From Pseudarthrobacter defluvii (GTDB lineage: Bacteria; Actinomycetota; Actinomycetes; Actinomycetales; Micrococcaceae): 64,000 nt of DNA. The notes beneath the pieces are model-generated. The model was given only the letters and a program-made list of their open reading frames with translations, was not told the origin of the DNA and did not search any database. Below, one piece after another: positions 25,721 through 33,894 of this stretch. Position 1 is the stretch's first letter, and each line of letters begins with the position of its first letter. Position numbers and translations under genes: made by a program. Where the stretch lies: contig NZ_JAUSYG010000001.1 in NCBI RefSeq assembly GCF_030816725.1, positions 434,001-498,000 on the forward strand. The letters run 5' to 3'.

Positions 25721-26995
25721 TTAAGAGTTGAACGTGGTGGCCAGCCGCGGGTGCGCCAGTGCAGTGAGCTGGGGAATTCCGACGCCGGCAAGCGCCTGGA
25801 CTTCCTCGGCACCCACAGCGCCGCACTGGACGCCGCGGAGGACGAAGGCGGCCAGGGCGCGGGCGGTGGCGGGCTCGTCCATGACCCCGCCTTCGGTCCG
25901 CTCCACGTAGTTGCGCAGGCGGGCCGCGGCAGCCGGCAGGCCCTCGCGGTAAAACGCATAGGTGGCGGCGAACCGGCTGGGCAGCTGGGCCGGGTGCAGG
26001 TCCCAGCCCTGGTAGTAGCCGCGCTCCAGCGACCGCCGCACCAGGCGGCCGTGCAGCTGCCAGGCGTTTTCCACGTTGTCACCCACCGGGATGATGTTGG
26101 TGGACCCGTCGGAGAGCCGGATGCCGGTTCCGGCCACTGCCAGCTGCATGACTTCCTTCGCGAAGTCCGCCACCGGGTGCTCCATCGACTGGTACTCCGC
26201 GGAGATCTGCAGGGACGCCGAGTAGTCGTAGGTGCCGTAGTGAAGGCCACTGATCCGCCCGGGGACGGCGTGCGGCAGCTGTGCCACCGGCGAGTTTCCT
26301 TCCGGGCCCAGGATCAGCTGCGGGGTTTCCACCTGCACTTCGAAGCGGAGCCGGCCAGCGGGAAGCGAGTGGACTTCCTCAAGCCGGGACACCGCGAAGT
26401 CCATGGCCCGCACCTGCGCCACCGTGGTCACCTTGGGCAGGGTCAGTACCAGGCCTTCGGGCAGCTCCCCGGCGCCGGCGAGCCCTGAGACGAACAGGTC
26501 CAGGGTCCGCAGGCCACGGGCCCGGGTGGCAGCCTCGAAGCACTTGAAGCGGATGCCGATGAACGGGGGAGCGGACCCGGCCGCGACGGCCTGGGCCACC
26601 GCGGAAGCCGCGGCAACCGCGGCGGCGTCCTCGGCGTCGTCGCCCCTGTCCCCAAAGCCGTCCTCAAAGTCCAGGCGCAGGTCCTCGATGGGCTCGCTGG
26701 CGAGCTTGGCTTCCACACGGGAGGCGACGGCCTCGGCGAGGGCCGCGTCCTGGCCCAGGAGCCGGCCCAGCTTTTCGAAGCCGCCGTGTGCTTCCGCCGT
26801 CGCCGTTGCCTGGGCGCCCCAGTCAGCCGCGAGCGACGGTGTGAACCGGTCCGCGGGCACGTACACCGTGTGCACGGGCTGGCGGGAGCCGTCGTCGCCC
26901 GGGTAGTTCTGCTCCAGCAGCCGGTCGGTGGCGGCAAGCTGCCCGTCGATGGAGGCCAGGTCCCCTGCGGAGAGCGAGGGTTTGGGTGCTGCCAT
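25721..26995 (-). CDS. DUF6986 family HpcH/HpaI aldolase- or CitE-like protein
   Basis: 424-residue protein with the look of a phosphoenolpyruvate-binding TIM-barrel lyase (HpcH/HpaI, CitE): IEDLRLDFEDGFGDRG (acidic metal-binding loop, about residues 104-119), IGIRFKCFE, LTLPKVTTVAQV, and FEVQVETPQLILGPEG. No characterised reaction is known to me. ATG 26995 starts one base after the malate synthase stop, so it is tightly coupled to glyoxylate metabolism. A lyase or aldolase acting on a glyoxylate or ureide-derived intermediate is an inference from context. Confidence 0.75.
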   Translation of the reverse strand: MAAPKPSLSAGDLASIDGQLAATDRLLEQNYPGDDGSRQPVHTVYVPADRFTPSLAADWGAQATATAEAHGGFEKLGRLLGQDAALAEAVASRVEAKLASEPIEDLRLDFEDGFGDRGDDAEDAAAVAAASAVAQAVAAGSAPPFIGIRFKCFEAATRARGLRTLDLFVSGLAGAGELPEGLVLTLPKVTTVAQVRAMDFAVSRLEEVHSLPAGRLRFEVQVETPQLILGPEGNSPVAQLPHAVPGRISGLHYGTYDYSASLQISAEYQSMEHPVADFAKEVMQLAVAGTGIRLSDGSTNIIPVGDNVENAWQLHGRLVRRSLERGYYQGWDLHPAQLPSRFAATYAFYREGLPAAAARLRNYVERTEGGVMDEPATARALAAFVLRGVQCGAVGAEEVQALAGVGIPQLTALAHPRLATTFNS

Positions 26996-26996
26996 C

Positions 26997-28595
26997 TCAG
27001 TCCACCAGCTCGTAAGCGGGGGTGGTCAGAAAGTCCGTGTAGTCGTCGGACAGGCAGATATCCGCGATCAGGTCGCCAGCCGGCTTGTAGTAGCGGCGGA
27101 ACGCTTCGTCGCCGAACTCGGTGCGAAGCCGTTCGGTCTCCTCGCCCAGGATCCGCTCCACCAGTTCCTTGGTCACCGTGTTGCCGGTGTCCGCCAGGAT
27201 GGACTTGTTGCGGATCTGCTGCCACACCTGGGAGCGGGAGATCTCCGCGGTGGCGGCATCCTCCATCAGGTTGTGGATGGCCACGGCGCCGTTCCCGGAC
27301 AGCCACACGGCCGTGTAGGCAACGGCAACGTAGAGGTTCAGGCGCAGGCCGGCTTCGGTGACCTGGCCGCCGGCGGACTGGACGTCCAGCAGTTGCTCCG
27401 CGGTGACCGAAACCTCCGGCCGCTGCTTGTCCACCTGGTTGGGCTTGTCGCCGAGCACGGAGTCGAAGACTTCCCGGCACGTGGGCACCAGGTCCGGGTG
27501 GGCAACCCAGGAGCCGTCGAAGCCGTCGTTTGCCTCGCGGGTCTTGTCCGCGCGGACCTTTTCGAAGGCTGCTTCGGTGACCTCCGGGTGGCGGCGGTTG
27601 GGGATGACCGCTGCCATGCCGCCCATGGCGAAGGCGCCGCGCTTGTGGCAGGTCTTGACCAGGAGCTCGGTGTAGGCGCGCATGAAGGGGGCGGTCATCA
27701 CAACGGAGGCGCGGTCCGGCAGGACGAACTCCTCGCCTGCGTCGCGGAAGTACTTGATGATGCTGAACAGGTAGTCCCAGCGGCCGGCGTTCAGGCCGGA
27801 AGCGTGGTCCCGCAGCTCGTACAGGATCTCGTCCATCTCGAACGCGGCCGGGATGGTCTCGATCAGGACGGTGGCTCGGATGGTGCCCTGGTTCAGTCCC
27901 AGGTAGTCCTGCGCAAACACGAAGACGTCGTTCCACAGCCGGGCCTCGAGGTGGCTCTCCATCTTGGGCAGGTAGTAGTACGGGCCCTGTCCGTTGAGGA
28001 CCAGCTGCTTGGCCACGTGGAAGAAGTGCAGGCCGAAGTCCACCAGCGCACCCACAGCCGGTTCGCCATTGACCAGCAGGTGCTTTTCCTGCATGTGCCA
28101 GCCGCGGGGGCGGGCCACTACGACGGCGAGGGGCGCGTCGGTGCGCAGGCGGTACTCCTTGCCTTCATCCGAGGTGTAGCTCAGGGTTCCCTGGGCGGCG
28201 TCACGGAGGTTCAGGATGGCGTCGATGACGTTGGCCCACGTGGGTGTGCTGGCGTCCTCGAGGTCAGCCAGCCACACCTTGGCGCCGGAGTTCAGGGCGT
28301 TGATGGCCATCTTCGCTGGTGACGCGGGGCCGGTCATCTCCACCCGGCGGTCCTGCAATGCCGCCGGTGCCGGCGCAACCTTCCAGTCGCCGTCGCGCAC
28401 GTCCTTGGTCTCCGGCAGGAAGTCCAGCTTGCCGGTCTCGGCGACGCGCTGCCGCTTGACGGCACGCGCGGCCAGGAGCTCGTTACGCGTGCCGGCGAAC
28501 CGGGTGTGGAGCTCCTCCACGAAGGCCAGTGCCTTGGGCGTGAGGATCTCCTCTGCACGGTTGATCGGCCGGGGATCTGTGACGGTGATGGCCAT
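26997..28595 (-). CDS. aceB: Malate synthase A
   Basis: 532-residue malate synthase of the A isoform, which condenses glyoxylate with acetyl-CoA to malate in the cytosol. Family marks are WLADLEDASTPTW, YYYLPKMESHLEARLWNDVF, ATVLIETIPAAFEMDEILYE (catalytic/metal Glu), the AMGGMAAVIP segment, and the late SGNGAVAIHNLMEDAATAEI. ATG 28595 has AAAGGA upstream. No isocitrate lyase is nearby, so here the enzyme serves glyoxylate released from allantoin rather than the acetate glyoxylate shunt; control by the divergent IclR-type protein is consistent with that. Confidence 0.95.
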   Translation of the reverse strand: MAITVTDPRPINRAEEILTPKALAFVEELHTRFAGTRNELLAARAVKRQRVAETGKLDFLPETKDVRDGDWKVAPAPAALQDRRVEMTGPASPAKMAINALNSGAKVWLADLEDASTPTWANVIDAILNLRDAAQGTLSYTSDEGKEYRLRTDAPLAVVVARPRGWHMQEKHLLVNGEPAVGALVDFGLHFFHVAKQLVLNGQGPYYYLPKMESHLEARLWNDVFVFAQDYLGLNQGTIRATVLIETIPAAFEMDEILYELRDHASGLNAGRWDYLFSIIKYFRDAGEEFVLPDRASVVMTAPFMRAYTELLVKTCHKRGAFAMGGMAAVIPNRRHPEVTEAAFEKVRADKTREANDGFDGSWVAHPDLVPTCREVFDSVLGDKPNQVDKQRPEVSVTAEQLLDVQSAGGQVTEAGLRLNLYVAVAYTAVWLSGNGAVAIHNLMEDAATAEISRSQVWQQIRNKSILADTGNTVTKELVERILGEETERLRTEFGDEAFRRYYKPAGDLIADICLSDDYTDFLTTPAYELVD

Positions 28596-28631
28596 TTCTG
28601 GTCCTTTCCTTGGGCTGGGAAGTCGGGCGGG

Positions 28632-30077
28632 TCAGGCGGAGGCGAGTGCCGGCTCCGCTGCGGAATCGGCCGGTTCGGCAGCCGTTGCAACGTTTGAGGC
28701 CTGGGCTGCGGCCGCAACGGCGGCTGCGACGTCGGCGGTCACGTGCGGGTCGAAAATGCTCGGGATGATGTAGCTCGCATTGAGCTCATTATCATTCACA
28801 CGGTTTGCGATCGCCTCTGCAGCAGCCACCAGCATTTCCGGGGTGATGTCGCTTGCCCCCACGTCCAGGAGCCCGCGGAAGAGGCCGGGGAAGGCCAGGA
28901 CATTGTTGATCTGGTTGGGGAAGTCGCTGCGGCCGGTGGCCACCACGGCGGCGTGCCGTGACGCGACAGCCGGGTCTACCTCCGGGGTGGGGTTGGCCAT
29001 GGCGAACACGATCGCGTCCTGTGCCATGGAGGCAATGTGCTCTTCGCCCAGAATGTTCGGTGCGGACACGCCGATGAAGACATCCGCGCCCACCAGGGCC
29101 TGGTGCAGGCTGCCGGAGAAGCCCTCCTGGTTGGTGTTTTCTGCGATCCAGGTGCGGTGGGAATCGTTGTAGGTCTCGCCCTTGTGGATGGCGCCGGAGC
29201 GGCCGGCGGCCACGATGTGCCGGGCGCCCTGGGCCTTGAGCAGTTGGATGATGGCGGAGCCGGCGGCGCCCACGCCGGACACCACGATCTTGACGTCCGC
29301 GATCTTCTTGTCCACCACGCGCAGGGCGTTGACCAGGGCGGCCAGGGTCACGATGGCGGTGCCGTGCTGGTCGTCGTGGAAGACCGGGATGTCCAGTTCC
29401 TCGCGCAGGCGGGCCTCGATCTCGAAGCAGCGGGGAGCGGCGATGTCCTCCAGGTTCACGCCGCCGAAGACGGGGGCCAGGAGCTTGACGGTGCGGATGA
29501 TTTCCTCCGTGTCCTGGGTATCAAGGCACACGGGCCATGCGTCGACGTTGGCGAACTGCTTGAACAGGGCGGCCTTGCCCTCCATGACCGGAAGGGCCGC
29601 GGCGGGGCCGATGTTGCCCAGGCCGAGCACGGCTGACCCGTCGGTGACCACGGCGACGGTGTTGCGTTTGACCGTCAGGTTGCGGGCAGCGGCGGGGTCC
29701 TCTGCGATGGCCAGGCAGACGCGGGCGACGCCGGGGGTGTAGGCCCGGGAGAGGTCGTCGCGGTTGCGGAGGGGAACCTTGGGGACGACTTCGAGCTTGC
29801 CGCCGAGGTGCATCAGGAAGGTGCGGTCCGAGACGTGCTGGACCGTGACGCCGTCGAGGGCGTTGAGGGCGTCCTTCACGCGTGCGGCGTGGGCGTCGTC
29901 GGTGGTGTTGCAGGTGACATCGACTACCAGGGTCTCGTGGTGGGACTCGGTGACGTCAAGTGCGGTGATGGCCGCGCCGGCTGCTCCGACGGCTGCGGCA
30001 AGCTCGCTGGTGGCGCTGAAGCTTGAAGGCGCTTCGACGCGCAGGGTGATCGAGTTTCCGGGGCTGGGGTTCGCCAT
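28632..30077 (-). CDS. NAD(P)-dependent malic enzyme with N-terminal ACT-like domain
   Basis: 481-residue malic enzyme (malate to pyruvate plus CO2). An ACT-like domain (about 10-90) precedes the catalytic part. The catalytic part has YTPGVARVC, the lysine in NTVAVVTDGSAVLGLGNIGP, metal ligands in FHDDQHGTAIVTLAALVNAL, and a Rossmann segment VVSGVGAAGSAIIQLL. Its final 40 residues are Ala-rich. AGGAGG lies upstream of ATG 30077. First gene of the ureide/glyoxylate operon: with malate synthase it turns glyoxylate plus acetyl-CoA into pyruvate. The promoter region holds IclR-type operator candidates. Confidence 0.93.
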   Translation of the reverse strand: MANPSPGNSITLRVEAPSSFSATSELAAAVGAAGAAITALDVTESHHETLVVDVTCNTTDDAHAARVKDALNALDGVTVQHVSDRTFLMHLGGKLEVVPKVPLRNRDDLSRAYTPGVARVCLAIAEDPAAARNLTVKRNTVAVVTDGSAVLGLGNIGPAAALPVMEGKAALFKQFANVDAWPVCLDTQDTEEIIRTVKLLAPVFGGVNLEDIAAPRCFEIEARLREELDIPVFHDDQHGTAIVTLAALVNALRVVDKKIADVKIVVSGVGAAGSAIIQLLKAQGARHIVAAGRSGAIHKGETYNDSHRTWIAENTNQEGFSGSLHQALVGADVFIGVSAPNILGEEHIASMAQDAIVFAMANPTPEVDPAVASRHAAVVATGRSDFPNQINNVLAFPGLFRGLLDVGASDITPEMLVAAAEAIANRVNDNELNASYIIPSIFDPHVTADVAAAVAAAAQASNVATAAEPADSAAEPALASA

Positions 30078-30129
30078 TGAATGTCCTCCTGTAAGGGCCT
30101 GGTCCGGCTGCTGCTTTTGATTCGAATGT

Positions 30130-30144
30130 TTTCGTATTATGGAT
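30130..30144. promoter_or_regulatory. Candidate IclR/AllR operator, malic enzyme side
   Basis: TTTCGTATTATGGAT: a TTTC-N7-GGAT variant of the 15-bp element found intact (TTTC-N7-GAAA) at 34048 and 38258. The 12-mer TTTCGTATTATG is identical to the reverse complement of bases within the 34048 site. It lies 53 bases upstream of the malic enzyme start. Confidence 0.5.
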
Positions 30145-30248
30145 ATTATTATCTACTTTATGGAAAGACAAGCCCCTCTGATTGCGACTGGGGGCCAGCG
30201 TCGCGATGGGCACCGGTGTGCGGTATGTTGGGTGTTCTAAGCAATTCT

Positions 30249-30263
30249 TTTCACGATGCGGAT
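30249..30263. promoter_or_regulatory. Candidate IclR/AllR operator, regulator side
   Basis: TTTCACGATGCGGAT, again TTTC-N7-GGAT, 38 bases upstream of the IclR-type gene start; suggests autoregulation. Confidence 0.4.
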
Positions 30264-30300
30264 AAGAGTTGTCAGATTCCGAGGCGTAGGAGACGACGGA

Positions 30301-31056
30301 ATGGCAGAAAAAGCCTCTGGTGGGGTGCAGTCGGTAGAGCGTGTCTTCGAGCTGCTCGAGCTCATCACCGACGCCGGCGGTGACGTCACGCTCAGCGAGC
30401 TGTCGTCCTCGACGGACCTCCCTTTGCCCACCATCCACCGCCTGCTTCGCACCCTGGTGTCGCTCGGCTACATCCGCCAGCTGCCAAACCGGCGCTACGC
30501 CCTCGGCCCCCGGTTGATCCGCCTCGGCGAAGGTGCCAACAAGCAGCTCGGCGCCCTGGCCCAGCCGCAGCTGAAGATCCTCGTGGACCGGCTGGGTGAG
30601 ACCGCCAATATGGCGGTGCTGGACTCGGACATGGTGATCTACGTATCCCAGGTGCCGTCGCTGCACTCCATGCGCATGTTCACCGAGGTGGGCCGGCGTG
30701 CCCACACGCACGCCACCGGCGTCGGAAAAGCCATTCTGGCCCAGCTCGACGACGACACCGTTCGCGGCATTGTTGCCCGCGCGGGGATGCCCACCCCGAC
30801 CGTCAAGAGCATCGGCGACGTGGATGACCTCCTGGCGGACCTGAAACTCATCCGCGAGCGGGGCTACTCCATTGACGAGGAAGAACAGGAGCTCGGCGTC
30901 CGCTGCTTCGCCATGGCGGTGCCCAACGCCCCAACACCCTCTGCCATCTCCGTCTCCGGCCCCGTGTCCCGGGTGGATGAAAACTTCGCCGATAAGGCCG
31001 TGCCCATTCTCCGGGAAGCCGCCGAGGCCATCTCCCGCGAGCTGAACCGCACCTGA
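30301..31056 (+). CDS. IclR-family regulator of the ureide/glyoxylate genes (AllR-like)
   Basis: 251-residue IclR-type regulator. The winged helix is in VERVFELLELITDAGGDVTL then SELSSSTDLPLPTIHRLLRT (about residues 13-60). The C-terminal ligand-binding domain (about 85-245) contains the family signature region AHTHATGVGKAILAQ and EEEQELGVRCFAMAVP. ATG 30301 follows AGGAG. It is divergent from the malic enzyme operon, like AllR of allantoin utilisation, whose effector is glyoxylate. That it responds to glyoxylate or allantoin here is inferred from context. Confidence 0.88.
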   Translation: MAEKASGGVQSVERVFELLELITDAGGDVTLSELSSSTDLPLPTIHRLLRTLVSLGYIRQLPNRRYALGPRLIRLGEGANKQLGALAQPQLKILVDRLGETANMAVLDSDMVIYVSQVPSLHSMRMFTEVGRRAHTHATGVGKAILAQLDDDTVRGIVARAGMPTPTVKSIGDVDDLLADLKLIRERGYSIDEEEQELGVRCFAMAVPNAPTPSAISVSGPVSRVDENFADKAVPILREAAEAISRELNRT

Positions 31057-31092
31057 GGCACGCAAGCGGCATCCCGCCGTCGTTCCCCAACT

Positions 31093-31151
31093 GCGAAATG
31101 GCAGTTCGCAGCAATGTTCCCAGAGAACACTGCCGTGAACTGCCATTTCGC
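31093..31151. terminator. Long nested hairpin between convergent genes
   Basis: Perfect 15-bp outer stem (31093-31107 with 31137-31151) enclosing a smaller TGTTC/GAACA hairpin. It lies between the IclR-type gene and the convergent permease and can terminate either. The large, nested design suggests it may also be a dispersed palindromic element. Confidence 0.65.
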
Positions 31152-31159
31152 GTCAGGTC

Positions 31160-32671
31160 TTAGTGGTCTGACGCCTTCTCGGCTGACTGGATGGGGACTT
31201 CCTTGCCGTTGCAGTCGATGAGCTTGCCGTCTTCAAAACGGTCGCCGTGCTCAAGGCATGTCAGGTCCTCTTCCCGGATGACCCTGCCGGTGCCCGCAGC
31301 GAAGACGGACTGGTACTCCGAGTTGCCGGCCTTGAGGTGGTTGAACAGGAGGTTCAGCAGGATGGCCATGACTGCGGCTGAGCTGATCCCGGAGTGGAAG
31401 ATGGTGCTGAACCAGGACGGGAACTTGTCGTAGAAGGTGGGCGCGGCGATCGGAATCATGCCGAAGCCGATGGACGCAGCCACGATGATCAGGTTCATGT
31501 TGTTCTTGTACTCGACCTTGGCCAGGGTACGGATTCCGCTGGCGGCAACCGTACCGAACAGCACGATGCCGGCGCCGCCAAGAACCGCCGTGGGGACTGC
31601 TGCGACGACACGGCCCATGACCGGCAGCAGGCCCAGTAGGACCAGGATCACGCCACCGGCTGCGACGACGTAACGGCTCTTGATCTTGGTGACTGCCACC
31701 AGGCCCACGTTCTGGGCAAATGCACTCTGGGTGAAGGAACCGAAGATCGGTGCAATGAGGCTCGAGCCCATATCAGCGCGAAGGCCGGCTGCGATCCGCT
31801 TCGAATCAGTGCGGGTACCAACGATTTCGCCCACGGCCAGGATGTCCGCCATGGTTTCTGTCAGGATCACCAGAACCACAATCAGCATGGAAATGATGGC
31901 TGCGATCTCGAATGTGGGGGCACCGAGGTGGAAGGGGGTGGGGAACGCAACGATCGGCCCGTTGCCCACCTTCGAGAAGTCAGCCATCCCGGTCACCACG
32001 GCGATCACCGTGCCGACAATCATGGCCAGGAGGATGGACAGCCGGGAGATGGTGGCGCTGCCGACCTTGCTCAGCAGCAGAACCAGCGCGAGGGTCACTG
32101 CAGCCAGGCCGACATTGGCCATGCTTCCGTAGTCCTCGGCCTTCTTGTTGCCGCCCATGGCCCAGTTTGCCGCGACGGGCATCAGGGTCAGGCCGATCGT
32201 GGTGATGACGGTGCCGGTAACCACCGGCGGGAAGAACCTGACGATCTTGGAGAAGACTGGAGCAATGATCAGGCCGATGGCGGCCGAGACCATCACCGCA
32301 CCAAAGACTGACGGCAAGCCTCCACCGCCGCTGACGATCGCCACCATGGTGGCCACGCTGGCGAAGGACACCCCCTGCACCAAAGGCAGTTGCGAGCCGA
32401 AGAACGGAACGCCGATGGTCTGCAGGAGGGTGGCGAGTCCACCCATGAAGAGGGCCGCGGCAATGAGGACGCCGATATCGGCGGATCTCAGGCCCGCGGC
32501 CTGGCCCACGATGAGGGGTACGGCAATTATTCCGCCGTACATAGTCAGGACGTGCTGGAAGCCGTAGGCAAAGCTGCTTCCGATTGAGAGCCGCTCATCT
32601 TCGGGGCGGTTGAAAGTCGTGCGCTTGCTGCGTTGCTTAGCGCCGGCTTTGAGGGGGTTCTTGATGTTCAT
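31160..32671 (-). CDS. NCS2-family nucleobase (xanthine/urate/uracil) permease
   Basis: 503-residue secondary transporter of the NCS2 (NAT) family with about 14 membrane helices. Family signatures are ERLSIGSSFAYGFQHVLTMY near the N-terminus, QLPLVQGVSFA, the TM8 region LTETMADILAVGEIVG, and FTQSAFAQNVGLVAVTKIKSR (the NAT signature QxxNxGxxxxT-R). Location just downstream of uricase on the same strand points to a purine (xanthine or urate) rather than uracil substrate. Upstream DNA carries short tandem duplications that include the start codon region (32666-32728). Confidence 0.9.
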   Translation of the reverse strand: MNIKNPLKAGAKQRSKRTTFNRPEDERLSIGSSFAYGFQHVLTMYGGIIAVPLIVGQAAGLRSADIGVLIAAALFMGGLATLLQTIGVPFFGSQLPLVQGVSFASVATMVAIVSGGGGLPSVFGAVMVSAAIGLIIAPVFSKIVRFFPPVVTGTVITTIGLTLMPVAANWAMGGNKKAEDYGSMANVGLAAVTLALVLLLSKVGSATISRLSILLAMIVGTVIAVVTGMADFSKVGNGPIVAFPTPFHLGAPTFEIAAIISMLIVVLVILTETMADILAVGEIVGTRTDSKRIAAGLRADMGSSLIAPIFGSFTQSAFAQNVGLVAVTKIKSRYVVAAGGVILVLLGLLPVMGRVVAAVPTAVLGGAGIVLFGTVAASGIRTLAKVEYKNNMNLIIVAASIGFGMIPIAAPTFYDKFPSWFSTIFHSGISSAAVMAILLNLLFNHLKAGNSEYQSVFAAGTGRVIREEDLTCLEHGDRFEDGKLIDCNGKEVPIQSAEKASDH

Positions 32672-32728
32672 GGCAGACTTTCTGGTTCATGGCAGACGTC
32701 CTCGTCTGGCTAACGTTGTCTGGCTAAC
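32666..32728. repeat. Two adjacent short direct duplications upstream of the permease
   Basis: GTTCATGGCAGAC occurs at 32666-32678 and 32685-32697 (the first copy includes the permease start codon). GTCTGGCTAAC occurs at 32704-32714 and 32718-32728. The duplicated ATG is out of frame and opens a 17-codon ORF overlapping the permease start. Confidence 0.75.
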
Positions 32729-32761
32729 AGGTAAGGCTGTGGGTGGTGCTGGATAAGTTTC

Positions 32762-32793
32762 GACGGGCTCAACCACCGGTGGTTGAGCCCGTC
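32762..32793. terminator. 32-base perfect palindrome after uricase
   Basis: Perfect 16-bp self-complementary sequence with the core CTCAACCACCGGTGGTTGAG, flanked on the left by GTTTC. It lies 15 bases past the uricase stop and can act as terminator. I recall the GTTTCGAC...CTCAACCACC type as a common dispersed motif in Micrococcales genomes, but cannot count it here. Confidence 0.7.
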
Positions 32794-32807
32794 TGGCCGA
32801 GTGGGGC

Positions 32808-33716
32808 TTAGCAGAAGCCGGCGATACCGGTCCAGGCATTTTCGGCCGGAACGGCATCCTCGCGCAGGACCGTAGCCTCGATCAGGCCGTAGGGGCGGTC
32901 GGCTGCGAAGAAGACCTCGTTGGGGTTGTCGAGGCCAAACGGCGAGAGATCCACGAGGAAGTGGTGCTTGTTGGGCATGGAGAACTTGATCTCGTCGATC
33001 TCCGGGTGTGCCTCCAGGACCTTGGCGCCCATGTCGAACAGGGTCTGCTGCAGGGCGTGGGAGTAATTCTCCGTGAACCCTTCCAGCAGGAGGCTCTTGA
33101 CGTCGTCGTAGTTCTTGTTGAAATCGAAGCCGGAGAAGTCCGTGCCGGCCTTGAAGCGCCAACGTGCGGAGACATCAGTTGCCAGGATGCGGTCGGTGGT
33201 TTCCGCCAGGGTGGTGTACTTGTCCTTGGGGTACCCGACAAAGCCGGACTGGGTGGACTTCAGCACCGTGAGATCCTTCAAGCCGGAAATAAGGTGTTCG
33301 GCGTCACCGTCGCGGACCAGGACAGCGGTCCGGACTTCCTGGCCGTTTCGCACGAAGGAGTGGTCGTGCTCGCTGCCGTGGGCCTGGATCCGATCCCAGG
33401 CATAGGACTCGGCGGCCCAGCGCCCGCCGTCGACCCAGCTGAAGTTTGACGTGAAGTGCTCGCCGAGGCGAAGCAGGAAGGCTTCGGGAGAGCCGATGCC
33501 TTCCCGGGCGAAGGCGTAGACGGTGTTCTTCTGGGTATCGGTGGGCACGACGTGCCCGTTGTCGCCTTCGAGGTGCGCAGCCTCAAAGTCGCCGCGCAGC
33601 TGCGAGGTGACATTGAGGTCTTCGATCTGGTGGCGGTCGGTATCCCGGGTGATCTTGACAACCCGAACCTCGGCCTTGCCGAACTGGTTCCTGCCGAGAA
33701 TGATCTTGCTGCTCAT
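32808..33716 (-). CDS. Urate oxidase (uricase)
   Basis: 302-residue cofactor-free urate oxidase that converts urate and O2 to 5-hydroxyisourate and H2O2. Family marks are GKAEVRVVKITRD at the N-terminus, VVPTDTQKNTVYAFAREG (active-site Thr-Asp), STQSGFVGYPKDKYTTL (active-site Gln region), and MPNKHHFLVDLSPFG. ATG 33716 follows GGGAAAAG. The upstream region has an octapeptide ORF, an intrinsic terminator (33809-33840) and the 16-bp palindrome TGGAACCTAGGTTCCA (33741-33756) between terminator and start codon. It is followed by the NCS2 permease on the same strand. Confidence 0.95.
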   Translation of the reverse strand: MSSKIILGRNQFGKAEVRVVKITRDTDRHQIEDLNVTSQLRGDFEAAHLEGDNGHVVPTDTQKNTVYAFAREGIGSPEAFLLRLGEHFTSNFSWVDGGRWAAESYAWDRIQAHGSEHDHSFVRNGQEVRTAVLVRDGDAEHLISGLKDLTVLKSTQSGFVGYPKDKYTTLAETTDRILATDVSARWRFKAGTDFSGFDFNKNYDDVKSLLLEGFTENYSHALQQTLFDMGAKVLEAHPEIDEIKFSMPNKHHFLVDLSPFGLDNPNEVFFAADRPYGLIEATVLREDAVPAENAWTGIAGFC

Positions 33717-33740
33717 GGTCTTTTCCCAACTTCCGGTAAG

Positions 33741-33756
33741 TGGAACCTAGGTTCCA
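33741..33756. promoter_or_regulatory. 16-bp perfect palindrome near the uricase start
   Basis: TGGAACCTAGGTTCCA, 24 bases upstream of the uricase ATG and downstream of the leader terminator; a candidate repressor site. Confidence 0.5.
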
Positions 33757-33808
33757 TCACTGAAATTAAGCGCGCGTTTCATGCGCGTTCCGATGGAGCC
33801 GACCCAAC

Positions 33809-33840
33809 AAAAAAGAGCCGGCATCCTTTGATGCCAGCTC
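33809..33840 (-). terminator. Intrinsic terminator inside the apparent uricase leader
   Basis: On the minus strand, GAGC + GGCATC arms pair across one mismatch (815-825 with 830-840 of 33 kb) around a CTTT-type loop and are followed by U6. No minus-strand gene other than the octapeptide ORF lies upstream, so it is positioned as an attenuator of uricase, ending 92 bases before the ATG. Confidence 0.75.
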
Positions 33841-33867
33841 ATTACGACCCTGCCTGCTGCTCCCAGG

Positions 33868-33894
33868 TTACGTGACCTGCGCCACGAGTTGCAT
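33868..33894 (-). CDS. Possible octapeptide leader MQLVAQVT upstream of uricase
   Basis: Eight-codon ORF with a strong GGGAGG ribosome-binding site (33904-33909) nine bases before its ATG. Its stop codon lies in a small hairpin (33864-33879), and the U6 terminator begins 28 bases beyond the stop. The layout is like a translation-controlled attenuator, but the codons do not point to a specific amino acid or tRNA. Confidence 0.35.
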   Translation of the reverse strand: MQLVAQVT

